Assembly: GCA_902633975.1 (NCBI GenBank)
Contig: CACPHX010000007.1
Coordinates: 1-64,000, forward strand
Direction of reading: 5' to 3'
Length of the DNA: 64,000 bases
DNA from: an uncultured Marinoscillum sp.
GTDB lineage: Bacteria > Bacteroidota > Bacteroidia > Cytophagales > MED-G16
A model generated the notes under the pieces. That model had not been told where the DNA came from, ran no database searches, and was given only the letters and a program-made list of their open reading frames with translations. The translations under genes and the position numbers were made by a program. Positions 38,833-47,616 of the stretch are shown here, piece by piece (position 1 is the first letter of the stretch; every line of letters begins with the position of its first letter).

Positions 38833-40281
38833 ATGAGAATATTTAAATTATTAATACTTTATTTGATTCCTTTATTTTCTTTTTCCCAAAATAAATCATC
38901 TTTGGAGCTTGATCTGCAACAGTGTATTGAAATTGCTCTTGAAAATAATTTGCAATTAAAAAGAAGTGCTATTAATTACGAAATTCAAGAGGTAAGCTAT
39001 ACTCAGAATAAACTTCAGCAGACACCATCACTTAATATTTTTTCAAATTATGGGAATAACTGGGGTAGGTCAGTCGATCCAACGACAAATACTTTTATAT
39101 CAACAACCTCGAACTTTTCTGGTGTTGGAGCTTCCTCAAATATGACCCTTTTTTCAGGTCTATCCATCCGAAATTCTATTAGACAGTCAAAGTCTTTACT
39201 GGAGAAGAGTGTATTTGATCTTGAGAATACAAAGAATAACGTGATGTTAAGTGTAGTAAGCCAGTATTTAAGTATAATGTTAGTCATGGACAGACTAGAG
39301 AATGCAAGGTATCAGTATCAATCAACAAGAGAACAACTATCTAGAACCATTAAATTAGTTGATGCTGGCTCAATTCCTGTAACAAATAAATTAAATCTAG
39401 AAGCACAGCTTGCAGGTGATGAACTTGCGGTAATTCAACAGGAAAATGGTTACAGATTATCTATACTTCAGCTTAAACAAATACTATTACTAGAAAATAA
39501 TATTGAATTGAATATAATTAGACCAGCTGTTGATTTAAATCCTTCAACTGTTGTTGAATCTAATCCCAACGAAATATATAATGCTGCTCTTTCTGTTTTA
39601 CCTGAAATTAAAAGCGCTGAAAAATCCTTAGAATCAAGCGTTTATGGTTTAAAAATTTCAAAGGGTGGAAGATATCCTGTCATTTCTGTTTCTTCAAACT
39701 TTAATTCTAACTATTCAAGTTACGCTAATAGAGAGAGAGATTTCTATGATGGTTTTTCTATGCAACCTACAACAATTGGATATCTAACCAGTAATCCTCT
39801 TGAGACTGTCTCAACAATGACTCTTGTGCCTAACGTCGTGGGCTCTGATTCAGACTTTACTGTATTCGAACAGTGGAAAGATTATCTAAGTAAATCATTA
39901 AGTTTCTCCATAACAATTCCAATTTTCAATAGATATAATACATCTGCAAACATTAGAAGAGCAAAATTGAATAAAGAATTGTCTGACATCAACTTACTAG
40001 AAGCAAAAAATCAAATTAGACAAACAATTGAAACATCCTATAACGATGCTCTTGCAGCTTCTAAGTCTTATTCAGCTTCACTAAAGCAAGTTAGAGCCTT
40101 GGAGGAGTCTTTTAGAATTATTCAAAGTCAATATGACCTAGGAAGTATCAATTTTACAGAATACCAGATTTCCAATAATAATTTAGTCAGAGCAAAAAAT
40201 GACTTATTATCATCAAAATATGACTATATATTTAAGCTTAAAGTATTAGATTTTTACCAAGGAAAAGAATTAACCTTTTAA
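38833..40281 (+). CDS. TolC-family outer membrane efflux protein
   Basis: 482 residues with a signal peptide (about 1-18, ending SFSQ). Two tandem outer-membrane-efflux repeats with long coiled-coil helices (e.g. LDLQQCIEIALENNLQLKRS near the N-terminus and DLGSINFTEYQISNNNLVRA near the C-terminus). It would form the trimeric exit duct. The HlyD-type adaptor gene begins 2 bases after the stop. Confidence 0.92.
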   Translation: MRIFKLLILYLIPLFSFSQNKSSLELDLQQCIEIALENNLQLKRSAINYEIQEVSYTQNKLQQTPSLNIFSNYGNNWGRSVDPTTNTFISTTSNFSGVGASSNMTLFSGLSIRNSIRQSKSLLEKSVFDLENTKNNVMLSVVSQYLSIMLVMDRLENARYQYQSTREQLSRTIKLVDAGSIPVTNKLNLEAQLAGDELAVIQQENGYRLSILQLKQILLLENNIELNIIRPAVDLNPSTVVESNPNEIYNAALSVLPEIKSAEKSLESSVYGLKISKGGRYPVISVSSNFNSNYSSYANRERDFYDGFSMQPTTIGYLTSNPLETVSTMTLVPNVVGSDSDFTVFEQWKDYLSKSLSFSITIPIFNRYNTSANIRRAKLNKELSDINLLEAKNQIRQTIETSYNDALAASKSYSASLKQVRALEESFRIIQSQYDLGSINFTEYQISNNNLVRAKNDLLSSKYDYIFKLKVLDFYQGKELTF

Positions 40282-40283
40282 AT

Positions 40284-41606
40284 ATGAAAAATAAATTATT
40301 AATAATAGCTGGTTCATTAATTGCATTACTTATAATAGTTTCACTAATAGGAAGAAGAATGGGATGGATAGGAGGTATAAAACCAATTGAAGTTGAAATT
40401 TATCAGACGAATTTAGGATCTATTACAGAGTTAGTTACCGCATCGGGAGAAATTCAACCTGAAGTTGAAGTAAGGGTAAGCCCTGAAGTTCCTGGAGAAA
40501 TTATTGAACTTAATATCATGGAGGGAGATTTTGTAGACGAAGGTAAACTTCTTGTTAAAATAAGACCAGATAATTTTATAAATGCCCTGGAAAGAGCAAA
40601 AGCAAATTATAACCAGGTTAGAGCTAACCTTTCTAGTTCTAAATCTAATTTATCAAGAGCAGAAGCACAATATCTTCGAGCTAGTTTAGAATTTGAAAGA
40701 CAAAAAAAACTATTTGATCAAAATGTAATTTCTGATGCAGAATATGAATTAGCTGAAACAAATTTTAAGGTTTCCGAGCAAGACCTAGAATCATCTAAAC
40801 AGAGTGTAAAAGCAAGTGAATATGTTGTAAGGAGTGCCTTAGCAACTGTTGATGAATCTGAAGAGAACCTAAGAAAAACAAGTATTATTGCACCTATGAC
40901 AGGAACAGTCTCTCTTCTAAGTGTTGAGTTAGGTGAGCGAGTTGTTGGAACATCTCAGATGGCAGGAACTGAGCTTTTAAGAATTGCTGATCTATCGATA
41001 ATGGAGGTTAGAGTTGATGTGAATGAGAATGATATCGTTAGGGTAAATATAGGAGATACTGTGAATATTGATGTAGATGCTTATAGTACCTTTAATAGAT
41101 TATTTTTTGGTATTGTCACAGAAATTGCAAGTACTGCAAATCCAAAACCATCCCCAGATGCTGTTACTGAGTTCAAAGTTAAAATTAGGGTATTGAATGA
41201 ATCCTTTAAAGATTTAGTTGAAAAGGAGGGAATAAAAAATCCATTTAAGCCTGGAATGACAGCAAGTGTAGAAATTATAACACAGGTAAAGAACGATATT
41301 TTAATTGTACCAATTTCATCTGTAACTACAAAGACTGAAAAGGATAGTTTGGATAATGAAATTATAAATCAAGTTGTATTTATTGAAAAAGATGGTAAAG
41401 CTGAAATGGTTGTCGTTGAGACTGGAATAAGTGATTTTGAAAATATCGAGATTTTAAAGGGTTTGTCTGGTGATGAATATGTTGTTAAAGCTCCATTTAT
41501 TGCAATTTCAAAAAAATTAAAAGATGGTTCAATTATTAAAGTAAAAGAAGATAAAAAGGTAGGGGAAGACAACGAATCTGAGGTTTCAGTCAAAATAGAG
41601 TTTTAA
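40284..41606 (+). CDS. HlyD/MacA-type efflux periplasmic adaptor
   Basis: 440 residues: an N-terminal membrane helix (about 5-25), barrel-sandwich/lipoyl halves around VSPEVPGEIIELNIMEGDFVDEG-type sequence and IIAPMTGTVSLLSVELGERV, a long alpha-hairpin (about 95-190) and a beta-barrel domain. This is the membrane fusion subunit that links an inner-membrane pump to TolC. Unlike the common TolC-MacA-MacB order, no ABC or RND permease follows. Confidence 0.92.
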   Translation: MKNKLLIIAGSLIALLIIVSLIGRRMGWIGGIKPIEVEIYQTNLGSITELVTASGEIQPEVEVRVSPEVPGEIIELNIMEGDFVDEGKLLVKIRPDNFINALERAKANYNQVRANLSSSKSNLSRAEAQYLRASLEFERQKKLFDQNVISDAEYELAETNFKVSEQDLESSKQSVKASEYVVRSALATVDESEENLRKTSIIAPMTGTVSLLSVELGERVVGTSQMAGTELLRIADLSIMEVRVDVNENDIVRVNIGDTVNIDVDAYSTFNRLFFGIVTEIASTANPKPSPDAVTEFKVKIRVLNESFKDLVEKEGIKNPFKPGMTASVEIITQVKNDILIVPISSVTTKTEKDSLDNEIINQVVFIEKDGKAEMVVVETGISDFENIEILKGLSGDEYVVKAPFIAISKKLKDGSIIKVKEDKKVGEDNESEVSVKIEF

Positions 41607-41615
41607 ATACAATTA

Positions 41616-41648
41616 TTGATATCTTTTAATGATTAGTTATTACTTTTG
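41616..41648 (+). promoter_or_regulatory. Promoter of the sphingoid-base synthase gene
   Basis: TTG (41616-41618), 22 bases, TACTTTTG (41641-41648, a TAnnTTTG match). The predicted start near 41653 leaves about 13 bases to the GTG start at 41666. The position supports that GTG. Confidence 0.5.
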
Positions 41649-41665
41649 AAAAAAAATTAAATATT

Positions 41666-42916
41666 GTGGATTTATTTGAAAAAATACTAAAAGATAAAGG
41701 CCCTCTGGGTTCTTTGTCTCACATTGACGACAACTACTACATGTTTCCAATGTTAGAAGGCGAAATTGGCCCTAGAATGAAATTCAAGGGAAAAGACGTT
41801 TTAAATTGGAGTCTGAATAATTATTTAGGATTGGCTAATCATCCTGAAGTAAGAAAAGCAGATGCAGATGCAGCAAAAGATTGGGGTCTTTCATATCCAA
41901 TGGGTGCCAGAATGATGTCAGGAAATTCAGTTCATCACCAACAACTTGAAAGAGATCTGTCAGCTTTTGTTAGTAAAGAAGACAGTATCCTTCTTAATTA
42001 TGGTTACCAAGGAGTTTTATCAGTAATTGATGCTCTTGTTGATAGAAAAGATGTGATTGTTTACGACTCTGAGTGTCATGCTTGCATAATTGATGGACTT
42101 AGGTTACACATTGGGAAAAGGTTTGTTTACCCACACAATAAAATAGAAAATTTAAAAGATCAACTTGAAAGAGCTACTAAAATTGTTAAGGAGACAGGTG
42201 GAGGTATTTTAGTAATAACAGAGGGTGTTTTTGGTATGTCTGGAAATATGGGTGCACTCTCATCTATAGTGGAGTTAAAGAAAGATTATAATTTTAGATT
42301 ATTTGTTGATGATGCACATGGATTTGGTACTATGGGGAAGACAGGTGCTGGATGTGGAGAAGAACAGGGAGTTCAAGACGAAATCGACTTATTTTTCTCA
42401 ACCTTTGCTAAGTCAATGGCAAGTATTGGTGCCTTTGTTTCAGGTAATGCAGATATCATTGATAATCTCAGATATAAAATAAGATCTCAGATATTTGCTA
42501 AATCGTTACCGATGCCACTCGTTGTAGGTAATATCAAAAGATTGAGCTTAATTAAAAATAGTCCTGAATTTAAAAATAAACTTTGGGAAATAGTTAATGC
42601 TATCCAAGATGGTTTGAAGTCTAATGGATTTGATATTGGTACAACTGAATCGCCTGTCACACCAGTACTTTTAAAAGGGGATGTATTCGAGTGTACAAAC
42701 ATGATAAAGGACTTAAGAACTGAATACAGTATTTTCTGTTCAGGTGTTATTTATCCCGTAGTACCAAAAGGGGTAATCATGCTTAGAATTATACCAACTG
42801 CAGCTCATTCATTAAATGATGTAGAAGAGACTATTAATGCATTTAAAGAAGTCAAAATCAAACTTGACAAAGGAATTTATCAGAAAATGGGTGAAAAAGG
42901 TGCTGTTTTGACCTAA
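41666..42916 (+). CDS. Alpha-oxoamine synthase, serine palmitoyltransferase-like
   Basis: PLP enzyme that condenses an amino acid with acyl-CoA. 416 residues. LNWSLNNYLGLANHPEVRKAD, YPMGARMMSGNS, DDAHGFGTMGKTGAG and the PLP lysine in STFAKSMASIGAF match the Bacteroidota family annotated as serine palmitoyltransferase. Related enzymes use cysteate instead and make capnine-type sulfonolipids; the sequence alone does not decide. The start is GTG at 41666, as MDLFEKILKDKGPLG fits the family N-terminus. Role: sphingolipid or sulfonolipid base synthesis for the outer membrane. Confidence 0.85.
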   Translation: MDLFEKILKDKGPLGSLSHIDDNYYMFPMLEGEIGPRMKFKGKDVLNWSLNNYLGLANHPEVRKADADAAKDWGLSYPMGARMMSGNSVHHQQLERDLSAFVSKEDSILLNYGYQGVLSVIDALVDRKDVIVYDSECHACIIDGLRLHIGKRFVYPHNKIENLKDQLERATKIVKETGGGILVITEGVFGMSGNMGALSSIVELKKDYNFRLFVDDAHGFGTMGKTGAGCGEEQGVQDEIDLFFSTFAKSMASIGAFVSGNADIIDNLRYKIRSQIFAKSLPMPLVVGNIKRLSLIKNSPEFKNKLWEIVNAIQDGLKSNGFDIGTTESPVTPVLLKGDVFECTNMIKDLRTEYSIFCSGVIYPVVPKGVIMLRIIPTAAHSLNDVEETINAFKEVKIKLDKGIYQKMGEKGAVLT

Positions 42917-43005
42917 AAACAGCAAAAAACCTTATTTTTTTACTCAATTTTACGGTTTTTTTTATAAATTGTAGTCGTACTATTTTTAAATTAAATTTAT
43001 ATACA

Positions 43006-43182
43006 ATGAGTAGATACGATGAATTAACTAGCTTAGTGGAGGGATTAGGTTCTGACTTTGCTAAATTTTATGATAAAGGTAACAAAGCTGCAGGAACAAG
43101 AGTGAGAAAGGGAATGCAAACTTTAAAAGTTTGGGCTCAGGACGTTAGAAAAGAAGTTCAGGCTAAAAAGAATGCATCATAA
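43006..43182 (+). CDS. Histone H1/Hc1-like small DNA-binding protein
   Basis: 58 residues, Lys-rich: MSRYDELTSLVEGLGSDF, then KFYDKGNKAAGTRVRKGMQ, then QDVRKEVQAKKN. This matches the small Bacteroidota proteins annotated as histone H1-like (related to chlamydial Hc1); GNKAAGTRVRK is the conserved core. Probably a nucleoid protein. A strong terminator follows 20 bases after the stop. The upstream gap has TTG (42969-42971) and TAAATTTA (42992-42999), 20 bases apart, a near-consensus promoter. It forms its own transcription unit. Confidence 0.88.
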   Translation: MSRYDELTSLVEGLGSDFAKFYDKGNKAAGTRVRKGMQTLKVWAQDVRKEVQAKKNAS

Positions 43183-43203
43183 TTCTTTTTAAAAAATTGA
43201 TTG

Positions 43204-43234
43204 AAAAGGTGGTTTTTTAACCACCTTTTTTTTA
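43204..43234. terminator. Strong bidirectional intrinsic terminator
   Basis: An 11-bp perfect stem, AAAAGGTGGTT (43204-43214) with AACCACCTTTT (43219-43229), and a TTTT loop. The plus strand continues with a T-run, and the A-run on the other side makes it work on the minus strand too. It separates the histone-like gene from the convergent gene ending at 43232. Confidence 0.9.
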
Positions 43235-43732
43235 TACTTTTTTAAGATATTTATATAGTTTATCCAATCTATGATCAATATCATATTCTTCATCCGATTT
43301 GATCATAAGCTCAAATAAATTAAATCTATTTTCAATAAATCCGACTCGACATTTTGCATTTGATCTTATTAAAATATTCTCCATATCCTGACTAAGGTGT
43401 AGGTCAGGATAAATTATAAAATCATATTGTTGATAGATAAAAAGGTTAACATTATTATTAGACCAATTTCCAAACATATTTATTTCATTACTTTTAAAAG
43501 TTTTAAAATATCTATTATCTGCATTTTTTTTCGTTATTGAAGGAAGAAAATCTACCCTTATACCATCAGAAATAATTTTATTTTTAAAATCGTTAAGGGC
43601 TTTCTGTTTGTTTTCATCAATGTATTTGTAAAGTATGCCAACGTGTTTAGAGTTATTGTAACTAATAGACGCTCTATTAATTTTAATACTCTTACTTTTT
43701 ATTCTATTAATTGTATTTAATAAGTATCTCAT
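43232..43732 (-). CDS. DUF6913-like hypothetical protein
   Basis: 166 residues without membrane segments. A basic N-terminus is followed by VGILYKYIDENKQKALNDF, a central PDLHLSQDMENILIRSNAKCRVGF and an acidic/basic tail. This resembles a flavobacterial family (DUF6913) of unknown function. It overlaps the ligA stop region by 4 bases and so is the last gene of the phoH-ser-ligA run. Confidence 0.65.
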   Translation of the reverse strand: MRYLLNTINRIKSKSIKINRASISYNNSKHVGILYKYIDENKQKALNDFKNKIISDGIRVDFLPSITKKNADNRYFKTFKSNEINMFGNWSNNNVNLFIYQQYDFIIYPDLHLSQDMENILIRSNAKCRVGFIENRFNLFELMIKSDEEYDIDHRLDKLYKYLKKV

Positions 43733-45753
43733 ATCAATTCAAAAAAATTTTTTAAATCTAATAGAATAATATTCAACTCTTTAGCCTTAATTTTTTTCTT
43801 TGGTCCCATATTTTCTCCTGCAAGTAAATAGCTTGTTTTTGATGATAAAGATTTTGATACTTTTCCACCGTTTTCTTCTATTTCTTTTTGTATTTGTTCT
43901 CTAGAATAATTTTTAAATTTTCCTGATATTACAAAGATCTTATTTTTTAGTTTATCAGATTTTAATTTGATATTTTCTTCTTGTGTAAAATTTAATCCAG
44001 AACTTTTTAATTTTTCTATAATTAATAGATTTTCACTGTCTTTAAAATATTTGATTAAACTCTCAGCAATTTTATCACCAATTTCATCTACTTCAATAAT
44101 TTCATCATAACTTGCAGATATAATTGTATCAATACTTTTAAAGTTTTCAGCTAATTTTTTTGCAGTAGTCTTCCCAACATATCTTATTCCAAGACCAAAT
44201 AAAACATTTGAAAATTCATTTTCCTTTGATTTTTCTATACTTCCAAGAATATTTTTACAGGATTTATTTTTTAATGATCTCACTTTGTCTTCTCCCTCAA
44301 TATTAAATTTTAAATCGATTATATCTTCATACTTTAGAAGATATAAGTCAGATACATCTTTAATAAGTCCATTGTTTATTAAGCCCTTAACCGTTTCTGG
44401 TCCAAGAAATTCAATGTTCATTGCATTTTTAGAAATAAAATGTTCAATTCTACCAGATACTTGTGGTGGACAATTTTTATAATTTGGACAGTAATGAATA
44501 GCCTGATCCTTACTTGTTTTAAGCTTATTGTTACATGCTGGACAAATATCAATAAATTTAAATTTTCCAGTATCTAAAATTCTTTCACTAGTGATTACTT
44601 TTGTAACTTTTGGAATTATTTCTCCACCTTTTTCAATATAGACTGAATCATTAATTCTTACATCTAGTCTTTCTATTTCATTTGAATTATGCAGTGAAGC
44701 TCTCTTCACAATTGATCCACCCAGTTCTACAGGATCTAATATAGCAACTGGTGTTATAGCTCCTGTTCTTCCAACTTGAAACTTAATATCAAGTACTTTG
44801 GTTTTTTTACTCTCGGATTTATATTTATATGCTATTGCCCATCTTGGACTTTTTGAGGTATTACCAAGAATTTTTTGATATTCTAAGTTATTTACTTTTA
44901 TCACGATCCCATCTGTCTCTACATCTAAATCCTCTCTTTTATTTTCCCAATAATCAACATATTCTTTAACTTCAATTATATTTTTACATTTCCTAAACGT
45001 TGTAGGAACATTAAATCCAAGATTTTTAAGATAATTTAATGATTCTTCTTGATTAACAACATTTTCATTTCCACTAACTAGAGAATATAAATAACAATTT
45101 ATTCTTCTTTCTGACACAATTGTAGAATCTTGCATTTTAAGAGATCCCGAAGCAGTATTTCTGGGATTAGAAAATAATTCTTCATTATTTATTTTTTTTT
45201 GATCATTCAATATTTTGAAATTTTTTTTAGAAATAAAGGCCTCTCCTCTAACTTCAAGATTGACACTTTCTGATAGTTTTATCGGTAGAGTCTTAATGGT
45301 AATCGCATTATTAGAAATATCATCTCCTTTTGTGCCGTCTCCTCTTGTGAGGGCTCTTTTAAATAATCCATTTTCATAGTTAATGCTTAAGGCTACACCA
45401 TCATATTTCAATTCACATAGATACTCAACCTTATCGATATTTAAATTTTTCTTAACTCTTTTATCGAAATCATCTAAATCTTGATTAGAGTAAGTATTAG
45501 ATAAAGACAACATTGGTGCAACATGCATAAATGTTTTGAAATCTTTAGTTATTTTTCCTCCAACCTTTATACTTGGAGATGAAGATGATTTGAGTTCAGG
45601 ATATAAATTTTCAAGTTTAATTAATTCTTGAATTTTTATGTCGTACTCGTAATCTGAGATTATATTTCTACTTTCTTCATAATAAAGTTTGTTATGAAAG
45701 TTAATTTCTTTCCTTAATTGAAGAATTCTTTTTTTAACAGATTTATTATCCAT
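43729..45753 (-). CDS. ligA: NAD-dependent DNA ligase LigA
   Basis: 674 residues, standard length. Adenylation domain with catalytic lysine K116 in CELKYDGVALS, then VEVRGEAFI-type sequence (here LEVRGEAFISKK). OB fold with VGRTGAITPVA, zinc finger CPAC...YCPNYKNCP, helix-hairpin-helix repeats with LGIRYVGKTTAKKL, and a C-terminal BRCT domain with GENMGPKKKIKAKEL. Essential replication and repair ligase. Upstream SDR gene is 42 bases away on the same strand. Confidence 0.97.
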   Translation of the reverse strand: MDNKSVKKRILQLRKEINFHNKLYYEESRNIISDYEYDIKIQELIKLENLYPELKSSSSPSIKVGGKITKDFKTFMHVAPMLSLSNTYSNQDLDDFDKRVKKNLNIDKVEYLCELKYDGVALSINYENGLFKRALTRGDGTKGDDISNNAITIKTLPIKLSESVNLEVRGEAFISKKNFKILNDQKKINNEELFSNPRNTASGSLKMQDSTIVSERRINCYLYSLVSGNENVVNQEESLNYLKNLGFNVPTTFRKCKNIIEVKEYVDYWENKREDLDVETDGIVIKVNNLEYQKILGNTSKSPRWAIAYKYKSESKKTKVLDIKFQVGRTGAITPVAILDPVELGGSIVKRASLHNSNEIERLDVRINDSVYIEKGGEIIPKVTKVITSERILDTGKFKFIDICPACNNKLKTSKDQAIHYCPNYKNCPPQVSGRIEHFISKNAMNIEFLGPETVKGLINNGLIKDVSDLYLLKYEDIIDLKFNIEGEDKVRSLKNKSCKNILGSIEKSKENEFSNVLFGLGIRYVGKTTAKKLAENFKSIDTIISASYDEIIEVDEIGDKIAESLIKYFKDSENLLIIEKLKSSGLNFTQEENIKLKSDKLKNKIFVISGKFKNYSREQIQKEIEENGGKVSKSLSSKTSYLLAGENMGPKKKIKAKELNIILLDLKNFFELI

Positions 45754-45795
45754 ATTATGTCAATAATATAAGATTTATTAGAATAATTTTCTGTT

Positions 45796-46557
45796 TTAAT
45801 TTCTATTTTTTTCTTGTATATATCTAACAATCTTAGTTACAAAGTATCTAGGTAATAGTCTATTCAAAAAAACAATGAATTTATTAAAATATCCAGGTAT
45901 ACTTATAGTATTATTTGTTTTTAAACCTTCGTATCCGTATTTAGCAACTTTGACAGGACAGGATGAATTAAATTTTATCTTATTTTTTTTTGATGAAACA
46001 TTTTTCTGAAAATCTGTCTTTGTCTGACCGGGACACAAAACAGATATACTAATATTTTTATCTTTTACCTCATTAGCAATAGCTTCTGTAAAATGAAGAA
46101 TATATGCTTTTGTAGCATAATAAATTGACATTAATGGTCCTGGTTGGAAAGCAGCTACTGAGGATATATTTAAAATTTTACCACTATTTTTTTTAACCAT
46201 ATCCTTTAAGAATAGCTTAGTTAGATGAGTGGTATTTAGTACATGGAGATTAATCATTTTTTCACCTTTTTCCCAGTCTGTTTGATAAAATTTACCGAAA
46301 TCACCAAATCCTGCATTATTTATTAGAATTTCAATATTTTTATCTTTAAGCATATTATAAATTTTTTTGGGTGATGAAACTGATGACATATCAATGTTTA
46401 TCTCCTTATATGAATTGGAGTCAAGGTTTTTTTTTAATCTATTTAAATTTTTACTGTTATTGTCAACAATATATACTTTGTAGTTGTCCTTTATAAGTAG
46501 TTTAGATAGTTCCAAACCGATACCACTGGCTCCGCCTGTCACAATGGATGTCTTCAT
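45796..46557 (-). CDS. Short-chain dehydrogenase (DltE-like)
   Basis: 253 residues. Cofactor motif GGASGIGLE, NNAGFGDFG, catalytic serine in ISSVAAF and YYATK as YxxxK. The C-terminus is hydrophobic and basic (FIVFLNRLLPRYFVTKIVRYI), which suggests membrane association. This resembles the DltE/YqjQ group of SDRs acting on lipid-like substrates, such as 3-ketoacyl or 3-ketosphinganine compounds. Its start overlaps the serC-like stop by one base (TAATG), so it is in the ser operon. Confidence 0.85.
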   Translation of the reverse strand: MKTSIVTGGASGIGLELSKLLIKDNYKVYIVDNNSKNLNRLKKNLDSNSYKEINIDMSSVSSPKKIYNMLKDKNIEILINNAGFGDFGKFYQTDWEKGEKMINLHVLNTTHLTKLFLKDMVKKNSGKILNISSVAAFQPGPLMSIYYATKAYILHFTEAIANEVKDKNISISVLCPGQTKTDFQKNVSSKKNKIKFNSSCPVKVAKYGYEGLKTNNTISIPGYFNKFIVFLNRLLPRYFVTKIVRYIQEKNRN

Positions 46558-47615
46558 TATAGATTAATTAGTTCATCACACAAAAGTTCAATTGATTCTT
46601 TTGAGTGAGATGGAAAGTTAGCAATTCTAATCTGATTTCTATTAGATCCGTAACCTTTTCCAATAATTAAGTTTTTAAGTTCTAAATTTTTTATATAATA
46701 ATTGGAATCCTTTTTAGTATCAGCGACAATAACAGTTTTTGATTGAATTGATTTATTTTTAATGTACTCTTCTAAATAATTACTATCATTTATTGTTTTG
46801 TAAAGAAGTGCAGATTTATAATTAGTCTCTCTTATTATCCTGTCTTTTCCAATACTAATCATATCATCTAAAACTCTTGAAAATAAAAATATTGCAAGGA
46901 CATTGGGAGTTTCTGGAGTTTGAAAGTTTAGTGTTTTATTATGAAGATTTGTTAATGAGTGATAAGTACCAGTAATTTTCTTGTCTAAAATACTTTTATT
47001 TTTTTCTAGACATTTTTCATTGTAAATCCAAACCCCTAGACCAGATGGTAATCCAAAGCATTTTTGTACTGAAAAATATAAGGTATCAACATCGGATATA
47101 TTAAAAGGAATTGAAGGAATTCCACTTACACAGTCAAGGGCTATCAAAGAATTATTTAATTTTTTTCTGATTGATGATATTTTATTAGAGTTACACATTA
47201 TTCCTGTACTGGTTTCGTTCAAAGTAAGAGCAATAAGTTCATCATCAACTAATTCATTTTCATTATATTCAACTTTATCATAAAAAAATTCTTTTGCATC
47301 AATTTTATTCATTATTGCAAAATCATAGAACTTTTTTGAAAAAGCTCCATTTACAAGGTGAGTTGAACTATTTAGTACAAGATTTTGAATTATTCTTTCC
47401 CATATTTCATTAGCTGAGGAAAGAAAACATATGTTATAATTCTCAGGAATCTCAAGAAAAAATTTCAATTTAATAATACAAGATTCATATATTTTTTTAA
47501 ATTCTTTGCTCCTGTGAGATATAGAAAATATATTCCTTTTCAAACCTTCTTTGATGTGATCTTGAACTGAAAAAAAAAGCTGAGATGGACCAGGCGTAAA
47601 AAAAATTTTTTTCAT
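46557..47615 (-). CDS. Class V aminotransferase, probable phosphoserine aminotransferase
   Basis: 352 residues, PLP fold. FTPGPSQLFF at the start, SISHRSKEFKKIYE, LDCVSGIPSIPF with the PLP-binding aspartate, and the PLP lysine in FSVQKCFGLPSG. It is not the classic SerC (no FSAGPA start) but resembles the class V phosphoserine aminotransferases of other lineages. Its place between serA (1 base upstream) and an SDR, with serB before serA, makes the serine pathway role likely. Confidence 0.8.
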   Translation of the reverse strand: MKKIFFTPGPSQLFFSVQDHIKEGLKRNIFSISHRSKEFKKIYESCIIKLKFFLEIPENYNICFLSSANEIWERIIQNLVLNSSTHLVNGAFSKKFYDFAIMNKIDAKEFFYDKVEYNENELVDDELIALTLNETSTGIMCNSNKISSIRKKLNNSLIALDCVSGIPSIPFNISDVDTLYFSVQKCFGLPSGLGVWIYNEKCLEKNKSILDKKITGTYHSLTNLHNKTLNFQTPETPNVLAIFLFSRVLDDMISIGKDRIIRETNYKSALLYKTINDSNYLEEYIKNKSIQSKTVIVADTKKDSNYYIKNLELKNLIIGKGYGSNRNQIRIANFPSHSKESIELLCDELINL

Positions 47616-47616
47616 T

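Noticed and set aside
41607-41665. HlyD and SPT-like genes as one operon
   Set aside because: The 59-base gap contains a promoter with TTG and TACTTTTG elements, so separate transcription is more likely, though read-through cannot be excluded.
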